Below, one piece after another: positions 56,102 through 64,000 of a stretch of DNA of 64,000 nt (within the stretch, counting starts at the first letter, position 1; every line of letters begins with the position of its first letter). Source of the stretch: CADEFX01 sp046154585 (lineage in GTDB: Bacteria > Pseudomonadota > Alphaproteobacteria > Rhizobiales > Hyphomicrobiaceae); the NCBI GenBank assembly GCA_046154585.1, contig JBJXDX010000073.1, positions 1-64,000 on the forward strand, given 5' to 3'. Position numbers and translations under genes: made by a program. The notes below the pieces were generated by a model. That model did not search any database. It was not told the DNA's origin and worked only from the letters and a program-made list of their open reading frames with translations.

Positions 56102-57307
56102 GTGACACGCATCACAAAAAATGGATCTGCCATCCGTCGGCGGCATGCGTTCATGACCCGACGGCAGTTCGTTGCAGCGGTTGCGGGGACGGCGGCGCTG
56201 CCGATGGCGCCGGCCATCGTGCGCGGCCAATCGGCAAGCACGATCAAGTTCGGCCACATCCAGCCGCTTACGGGTCCCTCGGCGGCGTATGGTATTCGGG
56301 CGCGTGACGGCGCCCTGATTGCTGTGGAAGAGGTCAATGCAGCAGGCGGCTGGACCGATGCCCAGGGGCAGAAGCATCAGCTCGAGATGCTGGTTGGCGA
56401 TATGGCGAACGATCCCAAGCAGGCCATCACCCTGTTCCGCCAATATGCGGCAGACTCGCAAATGTTGGCTTCAATCGGCCCGACCAATTCGGTCGGCTAC
56501 GTACCGCTCGTACCGGTTGCCGGCCAGATGAAATTTCCGCTGATCGGCAATGGCTCGGGCGCTCCCATCAAGGAGTGGAATACGTACTCCTACCGCGTGA
56601 ACCCGGTCTCATCGGGCGCGGTCCCGATCCTCGTCGAGAAAGTGGTGAGCAAACTTAAGGTCAAGCGCATGGCCGTCATCTATGATCAGACGCAAGACGC
56701 GCAGGCTGGCGATGCCGAGGTCTGCAAGCATCTCGCTGCGAAGCTTGGCTATGAAGTGGTTGCTTTCGAGGCCTTTCGCGCCAACGACCAGGACTTCTCG
56801 CCGCAAATCGCGAAGATCCGCAGTCTGCGTCCGGATGCCATCTACGTGGCAGCCGCAACGGGCGACGGCATCAAGGTGGTGTCGCAGATTCGCGAGTCGG
56901 GCATCGACAAGCCGCTCGTCACCGGCTTCGGGTCGTTCCAAGACCCGGTCTACTGGGACGGCACCAAGGGTGCCGTGAAAGGTGATTTCACCTGGCTCGC
57001 GCAGGACCTTTCGGCGCCGAGCACACAGCTCAAGCCATTTCTGGAGAAATACAATGCGCGCTTCCCGCAGCAGGAAGCCACTTCGTTTTCGACCTTCGGC
57101 TACGACAGCGTCATGACCTTAGTCGAAGCACTCAAGAAGGCCGGCGCTGCAGACAGGGAGAAGGTATCGGCGACGCTCGCCAATCTGGATTTCACGACAC
57201 CCATAGGCTCGCGCATAACGTTCAAGAACCCATCCGATGGCAACAACGTGAACCCTTCGGTGGTGGCAGTCCAGATCACCGGCCGTGGGACGTATGTGGC
57301 GGTGTAA
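56102..57307 (+). CDS. ABC transporter substrate-binding protein, Liv type
   Basis: 401 residues from GTG 56102 (GAGGAG eight bases upstream). A twin-arginine-like signal is visible (MTRRQFVAAVAGTAALPMAPAIVRG). The body has IKFGHIQPLTGPSAAYGIRARDGALIAVEEVNAAGG, typical of LivJ/type I periplasmic binding proteins. Cargo could be an amino acid, amide or ureide rather than leucine, judging by the enzymes nearby. A complete transporter follows. Confidence 0.93.
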   Translation: MTRITKNGSAIRRRHAFMTRRQFVAAVAGTAALPMAPAIVRGQSASTIKFGHIQPLTGPSAAYGIRARDGALIAVEEVNAAGGWTDAQGQKHQLEMLVGDMANDPKQAITLFRQYAADSQMLASIGPTNSVGYVPLVPVAGQMKFPLIGNGSGAPIKEWNTYSYRVNPVSSGAVPILVEKVVSKLKVKRMAVIYDQTQDAQAGDAEVCKHLAAKLGYEVVAFEAFRANDQDFSPQIAKIRSLRPDAIYVAAATGDGIKVVSQIRESGIDKPLVTGFGSFQDPVYWDGTKGAVKGDFTWLAQDLSAPSTQLKPFLEKYNARFPQQEATSFSTFGYDSVMTLVEALKKAGAADREKVSATLANLDFTTPIGSRITFKNPSDGNNVNPSVVAVQITGRGTYVAV

Positions 57308-57313
57308 GGGATC

Positions 57314-58069
57314 ATGCTGCGCGCGGAGGGCCTGACAAAGCGGTTCGGCGGACTGGTCGCAGTCAACGGCGTCGGCTTCGCCGTGCCGCCCCGTCAGGTG
57401 GTATCGATCGTTGGCCCGAACGGCGCCGGCAAGACAACCGTCTTCAATCTCATCACGGGGTTGCTTACCCCGGATGCGGGTGAGGTGTGGTTCAACGAAA
57501 AGCGGGTTACGGGCTGGCAACCGCATCGCTTGGCTGCGCAGGGGATCGGGCGGACGTTTCAGAACATCCGCCTCTTTCAGAACCTCAACGCGCTCGAGAA
57601 CGTCATGGTGGGGCGCACGGTGCGCACGCGCGCGGGCCTCTTGGATGCGCTCGCCTGGACACGGCGAGACCGCGAGGAGCGCAAGGCGACGATGGAGCAC
57701 GCCGAGTCCCTCCTCGACTGGGTCGGCGTCGGAGCCAACCGCTTCCGTATGCCGGGCGAGCTGCCTTACGGCGACCAGCGTCGCGTGGAGATTGCGCGGG
57801 CGCTGGCCGTCGAGCCACGGCTCCTGATCCTCGACGAGCCGACCGCCGGCATGGTCGCACGCGAAGCGCACGGGGTCATCGACCTCATCGCACGGCTGAG
57901 GGACGCCGGCGTCACACTGCTGCTCATCGAGCACAACATGAACGTGGTCATGGCGGCCTCCGATCGCGTGGTGGTCATCAACTTCGGCGAGAAGATCGCC
58001 GAGGGGACGCCAGCCGAAATCCGATCCGATCCCAAGGTGATCGAGGCCTATCTGGGGGCAGAGGAATGA
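57314..58069 (+). CDS. Liv-type ABC transporter ATP-binding subunit (LivG-like)
   Basis: 251 residues. Walker A GPNGAGKTT, Walker B LLILDEPTAGM preceded by LPYGDQRRVEIARALA (variant signature), and the LivG-specific FQNIRLFQNLNALENVMVG. ATPase on the cytoplasmic side of the importer. Starts seven bases after the binding protein and overlaps the next subunit by ATGA. Confidence 0.95.
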   Translation: MLRAEGLTKRFGGLVAVNGVGFAVPPRQVVSIVGPNGAGKTTVFNLITGLLTPDAGEVWFNEKRVTGWQPHRLAAQGIGRTFQNIRLFQNLNALENVMVGRTVRTRAGLLDALAWTRRDREERKATMEHAESLLDWVGVGANRFRMPGELPYGDQRRVEIARALAVEPRLLILDEPTAGMVAREAHGVIDLIARLRDAGVTLLLIEHNMNVVMAASDRVVVINFGEKIAEGTPAEIRSDPKVIEAYLGAEE

Positions 58070-58794
58070 CCGAGTTGCTCCGCGTCACCGACCTTGCCGT
58101 ATCGTACGGCTCCGTGCCGGCCGTGGATGGCGCCTCGCTGGTCATCGAGCCCGGCGAACTGCGTGTCATCCTGGGAGCGAACGGTGCCGGCAAGACAACG
58201 ATCATCAAGACCCTGTTCGGATTGCTTCGCCCTCGAGCAGGAGAGATCCGCTTCGCTGGTGACATCGATCTGCTGAAGCTGAAACCGCACCAGATTCACC
58301 GGCTGGGCATAGCGTGGGTGCCCGAGGGCCGGCAGCTCTGGAACACGCTGACGGTAATGGACAACCTGCGCATGGGCGGCTTCGGCCAGCAGGACAAAGC
58401 GCTCGTTGAGCGACGGATCGACGAGATGTTCGAACGCTTTCCGCGTCTGCGCGAGCGCCAGAACCAGATCGCAGGCCTGCTCAGCGGAGGCGAACAACAG
58501 ATGGTGGCGATTGCGCGTGCCCTGATCTCGGGACCGAAGCTACTGCTGATGGACGAGCCGTCGCTCGGCCTCGCGCCGCTCGTCGTCCGTGATGTCTTCC
58601 AACTGGTGCGCGAGATCAACAGTATGGGCATCGCCATTCTTATGGTTGAGCAGAATGCACGCCAAGCGCTGAAGGTTGCGCACTGGGCATACTTGCTCGA
58701 GACCGGCCGTATCGTGGAAAGCCAACCTGCCGACGAGATCGCTGGCAAGGAGAGCGTGCAGGCCGTATTCCTCGGCGGACACGTCAACGAATAG
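58066..58794 (+). CDS. Liv-type ABC transporter ATP-binding subunit (LivF-like)
   Basis: 242 residues from ATG 58066. LivF landmarks: Walker A GANGAGKTT, IAWVPEGRQLWNTLTVMDNLRMGGF, signature LLSGGEQQMVAIARAL, Walker B LLLMDEPSLGLAP. Second ATPase of the heterodimer. The frame is open far upstream through the LivG gene in another frame, which is a shadow. Confidence 0.95.
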   Translation: MTELLRVTDLAVSYGSVPAVDGASLVIEPGELRVILGANGAGKTTIIKTLFGLLRPRAGEIRFAGDIDLLKLKPHQIHRLGIAWVPEGRQLWNTLTVMDNLRMGGFGQQDKALVERRIDEMFERFPRLRERQNQIAGLLSGGEQQMVAIARALISGPKLLLMDEPSLGLAPLVVRDVFQLVREINSMGIAILMVEQNARQALKVAHWAYLLETGRIVESQPADEIAGKESVQAVFLGGHVNE

Positions 58795-58803
58795 GACGCC
58801 AAA

Positions 58804-59676
58804 ATGGAGCTCTTCCTTCAGCAGCTTGCCAACGGCCTGATCATCGGCAGCACCTATGCTGTCGTGGCGATTGGCTTTGCCTTGGCGTTCACTGTGCTGC
58901 GTGTCATCAACTTCGCCCATCCCGATATTTTCATGGTTGGCATGTTTGCCGGGCTGGCGGCTGCAATACAGTGGCCGATGGTGGGATTGATCGGCGTGCT
59001 GGTCGCTGGCGCGGCTGGAGCCGGACTCGTCGGCTTGGCGTTGGAGCGAACAGTGATCGCGCCGCTGCGCGGGCGCGATGTCCTCATGACCTTGATCGGA
59101 ACCCTGGGCGTCGCCATCATCCTGCAGAACGGCATGGCGCTGATTGTCGGGCCCGATCCCGTGCCGTACCCGTCCCTACTGCCTCGCAGTTTCGTCGACA
59201 TAGGCCCTGTTGCATTAACCGTCCGGCAATTGGCAAACTTTGTCATCTGTCTGCTGCTCCTGGCCCTCGTCAGCTTCTACGTGCGGCTTACGCCTTACGG
59301 ACGCGCCACGCGCGCCATTGCCGAGCGGCCGGACGTCGCCGCTGCCTTCGGAGTCAACGTCGCGCGCATCTGCCAGGTCACGATCCTGCTGGCTTCCGTC
59401 ATGGGCGGCGTCGCCGCTGTCTCCGTCGGCACACTTTACGGCTCGGCGTCGGCCTTCGTGGGCCTGCTTTACGGCCTCAAGGCCTTCACGTGCATGCTCG
59501 TCGCCGGCAACCGATATTTCGAAGGCGTCATGCTTGTTGGCCTGGGCATCGGCATTATCGAGGCATTGGTGACAGGCTATGTCTCTTCGAGCCTGCGCGA
59601 TGCTGCCGCCTTCTTCGTGCTGATCGGCGTCCTGTATTTCCGGCCTAACGGCCTGTTCGGTTCCTACGCGACGTGA
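58804..59676 (+). CDS. Liv-type ABC transporter permease (LivH-like)
   Basis: 290 residues, about eight membrane helices. LivH features: FLQQLANGLIIGSTYAVVAIGFALAFTVLRVINFAHPDIFMVGMF and the coupling-helix region LTPYGRATRAIAERPDVAAAFGVNVARI. It forms half of the channel. Starts nine bases after livF-like stop. Confidence 0.95.
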   Translation: MELFLQQLANGLIIGSTYAVVAIGFALAFTVLRVINFAHPDIFMVGMFAGLAAAIQWPMVGLIGVLVAGAAGAGLVGLALERTVIAPLRGRDVLMTLIGTLGVAIILQNGMALIVGPDPVPYPSLLPRSFVDIGPVALTVRQLANFVICLLLLALVSFYVRLTPYGRATRAIAERPDVAAAFGVNVARICQVTILLASVMGGVAAVSVGTLYGSASAFVGLLYGLKAFTCMLVAGNRYFEGVMLVGLGIGIIEALVTGYVSSSLRDAAAFFVLIGVLYFRPNGLFGSYAT

Positions 59677-59685
59677 GGTCACGAG

Positions 59686-60618
59686 ATGAGCTATGCGACG
59701 CTCGAACCTGTCATCATCTTCACGCTGTTGAATGTCGTGATGGCGCTTGGGCTCTATGTCACCGCCATGTCCGGCCAGTTGTCGATGGCGACAGCCGCAA
59801 TCGCTGGCGTTGGTGGCTACCTGTCAGCCATTCTGACAGTGAAGTTCAATTGGCTGTTCCTGCCCGCAATTGCGCTCGGGGCAGTGGGCGGTGCCATCGT
59901 GGGCATTTTTCTCGCCCTCGTGACGCTCAAGATGCGCGACTTCATCCTAAAGCTGACCACGCTCGCCTTCGGTGAGGCGCTGGCGGTGCTCGCCTTCAAT
60001 TGGGATTACATCGGCGGCGCCAACAGTTTCACCGGCATCGGTCTCAAGACCACGATCTGGACCGCTCTAGCAGCCACCGCCGTCGCCCTCTATGTCACGT
60101 GGCGGTTCGATGGTTCGCGGCTTGGCTTCGCGTCGCGCGCCGTGCGGGATGATCCCATCGCCGCGAGCGCCATGGGCATTTCGATCGCGCAAGTGCGTAC
60201 CATCACATTTGCCGTCGGCGGCGCGCTGGTCGGGATGGGGGGCGCCGTCCAAGGCCACTACATGCTGGTGATCAGTCCGCATGACCTGGGCTTCTTCATT
60301 TCTCTGAACTTCATTATCTTCCTGCTATTCGGCGGCCTGCAGACCATGTGGGGCCCTGTGCTCGGCGCGGTCCTGCTCACTGCCTTGCCGGAAGTGCTGC
60401 GCTTCACCAACGAGTACCGGCTGATCCTCTTCGGCCTCATCATCGTGCTGGTGGTGCTGCTGCGGCCGAACGGCCTCCTGACCCGCACACCCACCGGCCA
60501 GGCGAGCCGGCTGCTCGGCTACACGCTAACCCCGGCACGACCCGTCGCTGCACGCACCGCGGACGTCAAGATACAGCCGATTCCCGGGTACCTGCTCCGG
60601 CGCGAGGCGGCCGAATAG
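59686..60618 (+). CDS. Liv-type ABC transporter permease (LivM-like)
   Basis: 310 residues. Multi-spanning permease with AMSGQLSMATAAIAGVGGYLSAIL, the FTGIG segment and the coupling helix FASRAVRDDPIAASAMGISIAQVR, followed by LFGGLQTMWGPVLGAVLLTALPEVLR. Second half of the channel. Last gene of the rightward operon. It converges with the asparaginase gene 26 bp away. Confidence 0.95.
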   Translation: MSYATLEPVIIFTLLNVVMALGLYVTAMSGQLSMATAAIAGVGGYLSAILTVKFNWLFLPAIALGAVGGAIVGIFLALVTLKMRDFILKLTTLAFGEALAVLAFNWDYIGGANSFTGIGLKTTIWTALAATAVALYVTWRFDGSRLGFASRAVRDDPIAASAMGISIAQVRTITFAVGGALVGMGGAVQGHYMLVISPHDLGFFISLNFIIFLLFGGLQTMWGPVLGAVLLTALPEVLRFTNEYRLILFGLIIVLVVLLRPNGLLTRTPTGQASRLLGYTLTPARPVAARTADVKIQPIPGYLLRREAAE

Positions 60619-60644
60619 CGTCGCAGAAGCTACGAGACGAAAAA

Positions 60645-61646
60645 TCAGTATGTGTCGAACATGCGCTGAATCTCGTCCGCATTGGTGGTTCGCGTCAGCG
60701 CCAGCGTCAGGAGAATGCGCGCCTTCTGCGGATTGAGGTTGTCCGCGCCGATCATGCCGGCCTCGCGCAGGTAGCGCCGCCGGGCGACGCGGCCACTGCC
60801 GGCCCGCGTCGCCTGCACGATGAGCACGCCCGCTTTAGCCGCGCGCTCCAGAGCCTGCCGCTCCATCGGCGCCGGAATGCCGGGCGCCATGCCCGCCGAG
60901 ACGATACCGCGCGCACCGGCCGCTACCAACGCATCCACGATGGTGCCGTCCACGCCCGCATAGGAGTAGGCGATGTCGACGCGCGGTAGGCTCTGCACGT
61001 CGGACACGTCGAACTCGGTATGAGGCGCGTGCCGCCGCGCCGGCCGCCGGTAGATGCGGATGCCGTCGCCATCGATGTGGCCGAGCGCACCGAAATCCGG
61101 AGAGCGGAAGGTCTGCAGCCGATAGGTGGAGGTTTTCGTGGCCTCGCGCGCCGACTGGATCTCGTCGTTGAGCGCAACCAGCACACCGAGCCCGCTGGCT
61201 GCCGGATCGATGGCCACACGCACGGCGCCGAGCAGGTTCATGCCCGCATCGCTGCTGAGTGCGCTGGCCGGCCGCTGCGCCCCGACCAGCACGACGGTCT
61301 TGTCCGTCTTGAGCACGAGGTGGAGGAAGTACGCCGTCTCCTCCAGCGTCGCCGTCCCATGCGGTACCACGAACCCCTTGAGGGATGGCCGCTCGGCCAC
61401 GACGCGGTGGATGGTGGCGGCAAGCTCCAGCCACTCAGCAGGCCCGATCGCCGTGCTGCCCACGCTCCGGAATGGCACAGGCAGCAGTTGCGCGACCTCC
61501 GCGACCTCTGCGTACCGCCCAATCACCTCCTCGATAGGCAGCTTGCGGCCGAAATCAGGGTAATCCAGTACGTCCGTGCTGCTCGCACCCAGCGATGAGA
61601 TGGTGCCGCCGCAGCCGATGGCACCGACAAGAGGTTTCTCCGACAT
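60645..61646 (-). CDS. Asparaginase-like protein (type II family) with altered TDT motif
   Basis: 333 residues from ATG 61646; the longer frame runs into the upstream gene. The first catalytic region is present (AIGCGGTISSLGASS), as are the VGAQRPASALSSDAGMNLLGA block and the Lys in REATKTSTYRLQ. The second triad motif, normally HGTDT, reads PHGTATLEETAYFL, so the aspartate is replaced by alanine (codon gcg). The protein should sit in the amide-hydrolysis pathway but may act on a different substrate or be impaired. Overall fold and length are normal. Confidence 0.88.
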   Translation of the reverse strand: MSEKPLVGAIGCGGTISSLGASSTDVLDYPDFGRKLPIEEVIGRYAEVAEVAQLLPVPFRSVGSTAIGPAEWLELAATIHRVVAERPSLKGFVVPHGTATLEETAYFLHLVLKTDKTVVLVGAQRPASALSSDAGMNLLGAVRVAIDPAASGLGVLVALNDEIQSAREATKTSTYRLQTFRSPDFGALGHIDGDGIRIYRRPARRHAPHTEFDVSDVQSLPRVDIAYSYAGVDGTIVDALVAAGARGIVSAGMAPGIPAPMERQALERAAKAGVLIVQATRAGSGRVARRRYLREAGMIGADNLNPQKARILLTLALTRTTNADEIQRMFDTY

Positions 61647-61660
61647 GTTCTGCCGGCCAA

Positions 61661-62644
61661 CTAAGCTGCGCGCGCTTCGAGCTTCTTGCGCATCATGTCG
61701 CCCGCGCGCACGGGTGGATAGCGCTCGGGATTCCCCGGACCGGAGCACGTCGGCAGGCAGGCGATCTCCGCATCGTAGTTGGGGTGCAGGAAATAGCCGA
61801 TCGACATGCGCCGACTCCCGACCCGCCGCTCGGCCGGCGGATTAACGACTCGATGCAGGTTCGACACCCATCGATCGTTCGTCCAGCGCTGCATCATGTC
61901 GCCGATGTTGACGATGAACTCGTCGCGATTGGCCGTGACGTCCGCCCAAGAGCCGTCCTTGAGTTTCACTTGCAGGCCGCCCGCTGCATCGCTCACGGCG
62001 AGGATGGTCAGGCTGCCGAAGTCCGTATGCTCCCCGGCGCGGATCTGATTCGGCAACGGGTCGCCCTCGGGTTCAGGATAGTAGTTGGCCGGCAGCGTCG
62101 CAAAATGCCGGTCGATCTTGTCGTCGAAGTAGCGCTCCGGCATGCCCAGCGCCAGCGCGAACATCCGCATGAGCGACTGCCCGAGCGACTCTAGCGCCTG
62201 GTAGTAGTCCGTGAAGACCGGGCGGTAATTGGCCGGCGTATCGGGCCAGATGTTGTCCGCATAGAGCTCGGCCGCGCCCGGGATATGGGCGAACTCGGCC
62301 GATCGGTTTACCAGCGGACCGATGTAGAATTGCTCGCGCAGATCGGCCGGATTGTCGTAGCCAAGCGTCTTGGCGAGGTTCTTCGTGGCCAGCGCATGGT
62401 AGCCGCGCGCCGAGGCGCTGCGCAGCGGACGGAAGCGATCTTTCACCGCGGCAGGCTGCTCGAACAGCGCGCCGGCGGCCTCGAACGCATCATTGATTAG
62501 CGTCACCGGCACGCGATGCTGCGCAATCTTGAAGAAGCCGATGCGCTCGCAGGCGTCGGCCACCTTGCGCGCAACGGCAGCCTTGCTTTGATCGTCACCG
62601 GCGAAGTACCCGGACAAGTCGATGACTGGCACAGCGTCACTCAT
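61661..62644 (-). CDS. Isopenicillin-N-synthase-like 2OG-Fe(II) dioxygenase
   Basis: 327 residues. DIOX_N region is VPVIDLSGYFAGDDQSKAAVARKVADACERIGFFKIAQHRVP. The iron triad is HTDFGSLTIL and SNLHRVVNP, and the substrate/2OG arginine is in RRMSIGYFLHPNYDA. It performs hydroxylation, desaturation or ring chemistry in the cytoplasm. It lies between asparaginase-like and MmgE/PrpD genes, with 3 bases to the latter, so the three form one operon. Confidence 0.92.
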   Translation of the reverse strand: MSDAVPVIDLSGYFAGDDQSKAAVARKVADACERIGFFKIAQHRVPVTLINDAFEAAGALFEQPAAVKDRFRPLRSASARGYHALATKNLAKTLGYDNPADLREQFYIGPLVNRSAEFAHIPGAAELYADNIWPDTPANYRPVFTDYYQALESLGQSLMRMFALALGMPERYFDDKIDRHFATLPANYYPEPEGDPLPNQIRAGEHTDFGSLTILAVSDAAGGLQVKLKDGSWADVTANRDEFIVNIGDMMQRWTNDRWVSNLHRVVNPPAERRVGSRRMSIGYFLHPNYDAEIACLPTCSGPGNPERYPPVRAGDMMRKKLEARAA

Positions 62645-62647
62645 GGC

Positions 62648-64000
62648 CTACCTCCTTGCGTCTTCTCCCTGGCAGCCGGACCAGTTGGCGATCAAGCTGC
62701 CGACATCCGGAACGTCCCGTATCCCACCGAGGTCTTTCCATATGCCCGGCGCCCTGGCGCCCCAGGCCGGCTCGGCGAGCTCCATGAATTTTGCCTCGAG
62801 CGCCTCGCGCGGCAATGGATGGTCACTCTCTCCCAAGATGCGCTCGCCCGAGATCGTGTGCGTGGCGCCGTCCCGAAGCGTTAGCGTCATGTGTGTCGGT
62901 TGCCGGTCGGGATACGCGGCCGTCGCCTGTTGATCCTCCGACACGAGCACACGCTGCGCAAGCTCGATGACCCGGCGATCCGAGAAGGCTCGCATGCAAT
63001 CATCGGTCAGCGGCACGGCGCCATGCACAATCCTCTGCGCCACCAGCATGGGAATGGAGAAGCGGCAGCCGAATGGTGTCCGCACTGTCTGCTGTTTCAT
63101 GGTGGCGGCCATGAAGTATGTCCGGATGTCGATCCTCTCGATCGCTTCCGGTGCGAGATCGGCGCCACGCTTGCCAAGCTCCTCGACCAGGTCCAGCGCG
63201 CCATGCGTGTAGCGTCCCGCCGCGAACCGCTTGAAGTAGTTGCGCCGGATCCACCATGTCGAGCCGAGTTCCGCGGTCGCCGCTTCCGGGGCGAACGCGC
63301 TGCCGTAGAGGTTGCCGAATATGGATGCGACCGCATCGGCCTCCCCGGTAAATTTGGTATCCCTGAGCACCAGGGCCTCATAGGCGGCACGCCCGCTGTG
63401 ACCGCTGTAGATGTTCCGCACCGTCGCGCCGTCGCTCAGCGTGTTGCGACTGGCGGCAATGCCGAGCGTCGCAGCGATGTTGACGGCCCGGGCCATGGCA
63501 TCCGCGCCATCACCGCGCAGCTTGGCCAGGGCGAACGCGGCCGCCAGCGGGCCGTAGGTGCCGTGGGGGTGCACGGCGAGGCGGCTCTGCGTCGCTCGCC
63601 AGATTCGTGCGCTTGCCTCGTAGGCGAGGATCAGGGCTTCCAGCAGCGCTGTCCCCGACAGTCTGCGCGCCTCGCATTCGGCGAGGATTGCAGGCACGAT
63701 CTGGATGCCCGCATGCGTGCGCGTGCTGAGGTTGCCCTCGTCCAGGTCGTGCCACGTGCCAGCAGCACCGTTGACGAAGGCGGCATCGGGCGCAGCGAGA
63801 CGCTGCCCCGTACCGAGCGCCGTTGCCGCCGCCTTGCCGGCGCCGGGCGCCGGTTGCAAAGCCACCAGTCCGCGCATCTCGGGGGCCATGCTGCCCGCGA
63901 CAATGCAGCCGATGCTGTCCGCCAGGATTAGCCCGGCCCGTTCGATCACGTCGGACGGGATGTCGCTGAGGCACGTAGTCGCGACGAACTCGGACAGGAT
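62648..64000 (-). CDS. MmgE/PrpD family protein (5' end outside window)
   Basis: At least 450 residues. The reading frame continues without stop to the right edge of the window (upstream text LSEFVATTCLSDIPSDVIERAGLILADSIGC is family-like), so the start lies beyond 64000. Landmarks: NGAAGTWHDLDEGNLSTRTHAGIQIVPAILA, YEASARIW, HPHGTYGPLAAAFALAKL and RNTLSDGATVRNIYSGHSGRAAYEALVL. Family includes 2-methylcitrate dehydratase and cis-aconitate decarboxylase. It probably dehydrates or decarboxylates a pathway intermediate. Confidence 0.92.
   Translation of the reverse strand: MLSEFVATTCLSDIPSDVIERAGLILADSIGCIVAGSMAPEMRGLVALQPAPGAGKAAATALGTGQRLAAPDAAFVNGAAGTWHDLDEGNLSTRTHAGIQIVPAILAECEARRLSGTALLEALILAYEASARIWRATQSRLAVHPHGTYGPLAAAFALAKLRGDGADAMARAVNIAATLGIAASRNTLSDGATVRNIYSGHSGRAAYEALVLRDTKFTGEADAVASIFGNLYGSAFAPEAATAELGSTWWIRRNYFKRFAAGRYTHGALDLVEELGKRGADLAPEAIERIDIRTYFMAATMKQQTVRTPFGCRFSIPMLVAQRIVHGAVPLTDDCMRAFSDRRVIELAQRVLVSEDQQATAAYPDRQPTHMTLTLRDGATHTISGERILGESDHPLPREALEAKFMELAEPAWGARAPGIWKDLGGIRDVPDVGSLIANWSGCQGEDARR

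Overview
The window is high-GC chromosomal DNA that reads as an alphaproteobacterium, most likely of the Hyphomicrobiales (Rhizobiales). The basis is inference from gene content: a C4-pathway 5-aminolevulinate synthase (hemA), an ELM1-type mitochondrial-fission-like protein, paired small DUF1127-type proteins, an intracellular PHB depolymerase, many GTG starts, and short palindromic intergenic repeats of the kind seen in that order. No species can be named from the sequence.

Layout. 1-9986: accessory and housekeeping genes (TauE/SafE permease, a DXD glycosyltransferase, ettA, DUF1003 protein, a frame-broken rhomboid protease, DsbA-family protein, MBL hydrolase, an orphan NitT/TauT-type binding protein facing a LysR regulator, two small basic proteins). 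10004-15881: MFS exporter, cupin-like protein, 2OG-Fe(II) oxygenase, ELM1-like protein, Lrp/AsnC regulator and LLM flavin oxidoreductase. 16023-23920: the pyrimidine/arginine block carA, a ChaN-like gene, carB, then greA, followed by an oddly ordered caspase-like protein and a GatB/YqeY protein.

24044-36583 is the most distinctive part: a divergent cluster for multiheme electron transfer. Leftward it encodes a [2Fe-2S]/FAD/NAD(P) reductase, a tetraheme cytochrome, a b-type-like membrane protein and a membrane-anchored decaheme cytochrome. Rightward it encodes a pentaheme cytochrome, an outer-membrane beta-barrel with a repeated N-terminal extension, a tyrosine-rich exported protein, a CcmI-like TPR protein and hemA. 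Reductase, inner-membrane protein, periplasmic cytochromes, outer-membrane barrel, cytochrome maturation and heme synthesis all lie together. My inference is a dedicated trans-envelope electron-transfer module that carries its own heme supply and does not look like the named PioAB or MtrCAB systems.

36719-41508: a HI0933-type flavoprotein, phaZ, a glutathione S-transferase, tRNA-Asn(GTT) with encoded CCA, and a small phage remnant (P27-like terminase small subunit plus one unknown) beside the tRNA.

41509-64000 (right edge open): a large catabolic and uptake island. It has an SDR and an M20 amidohydrolase (divergent), a class III aminotransferase, an IclR regulator, a second M20 amidohydrolase, an orotate-phosphoribosyltransferase-like protein, two hydantoinase/oxoprolinase A+B pairs, a complete Liv-type ABC transporter, and then on the other strand an asparaginase-like protein with an altered catalytic motif, an isopenicillin-N-synthase-like dioxygenase and an MmgE/PrpD protein cut by the window end. 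The logic is import of an amide or ureide compound, ATP-dependent opening of cyclic amides, carbamoyl hydrolysis and transamination. The true substrate is unknown.

Palindrome-rich intergenic repeats recur at about 9-92, 4681-4713, 22343-22551, 38040-38126, 40217-40304 and 40350-40420.
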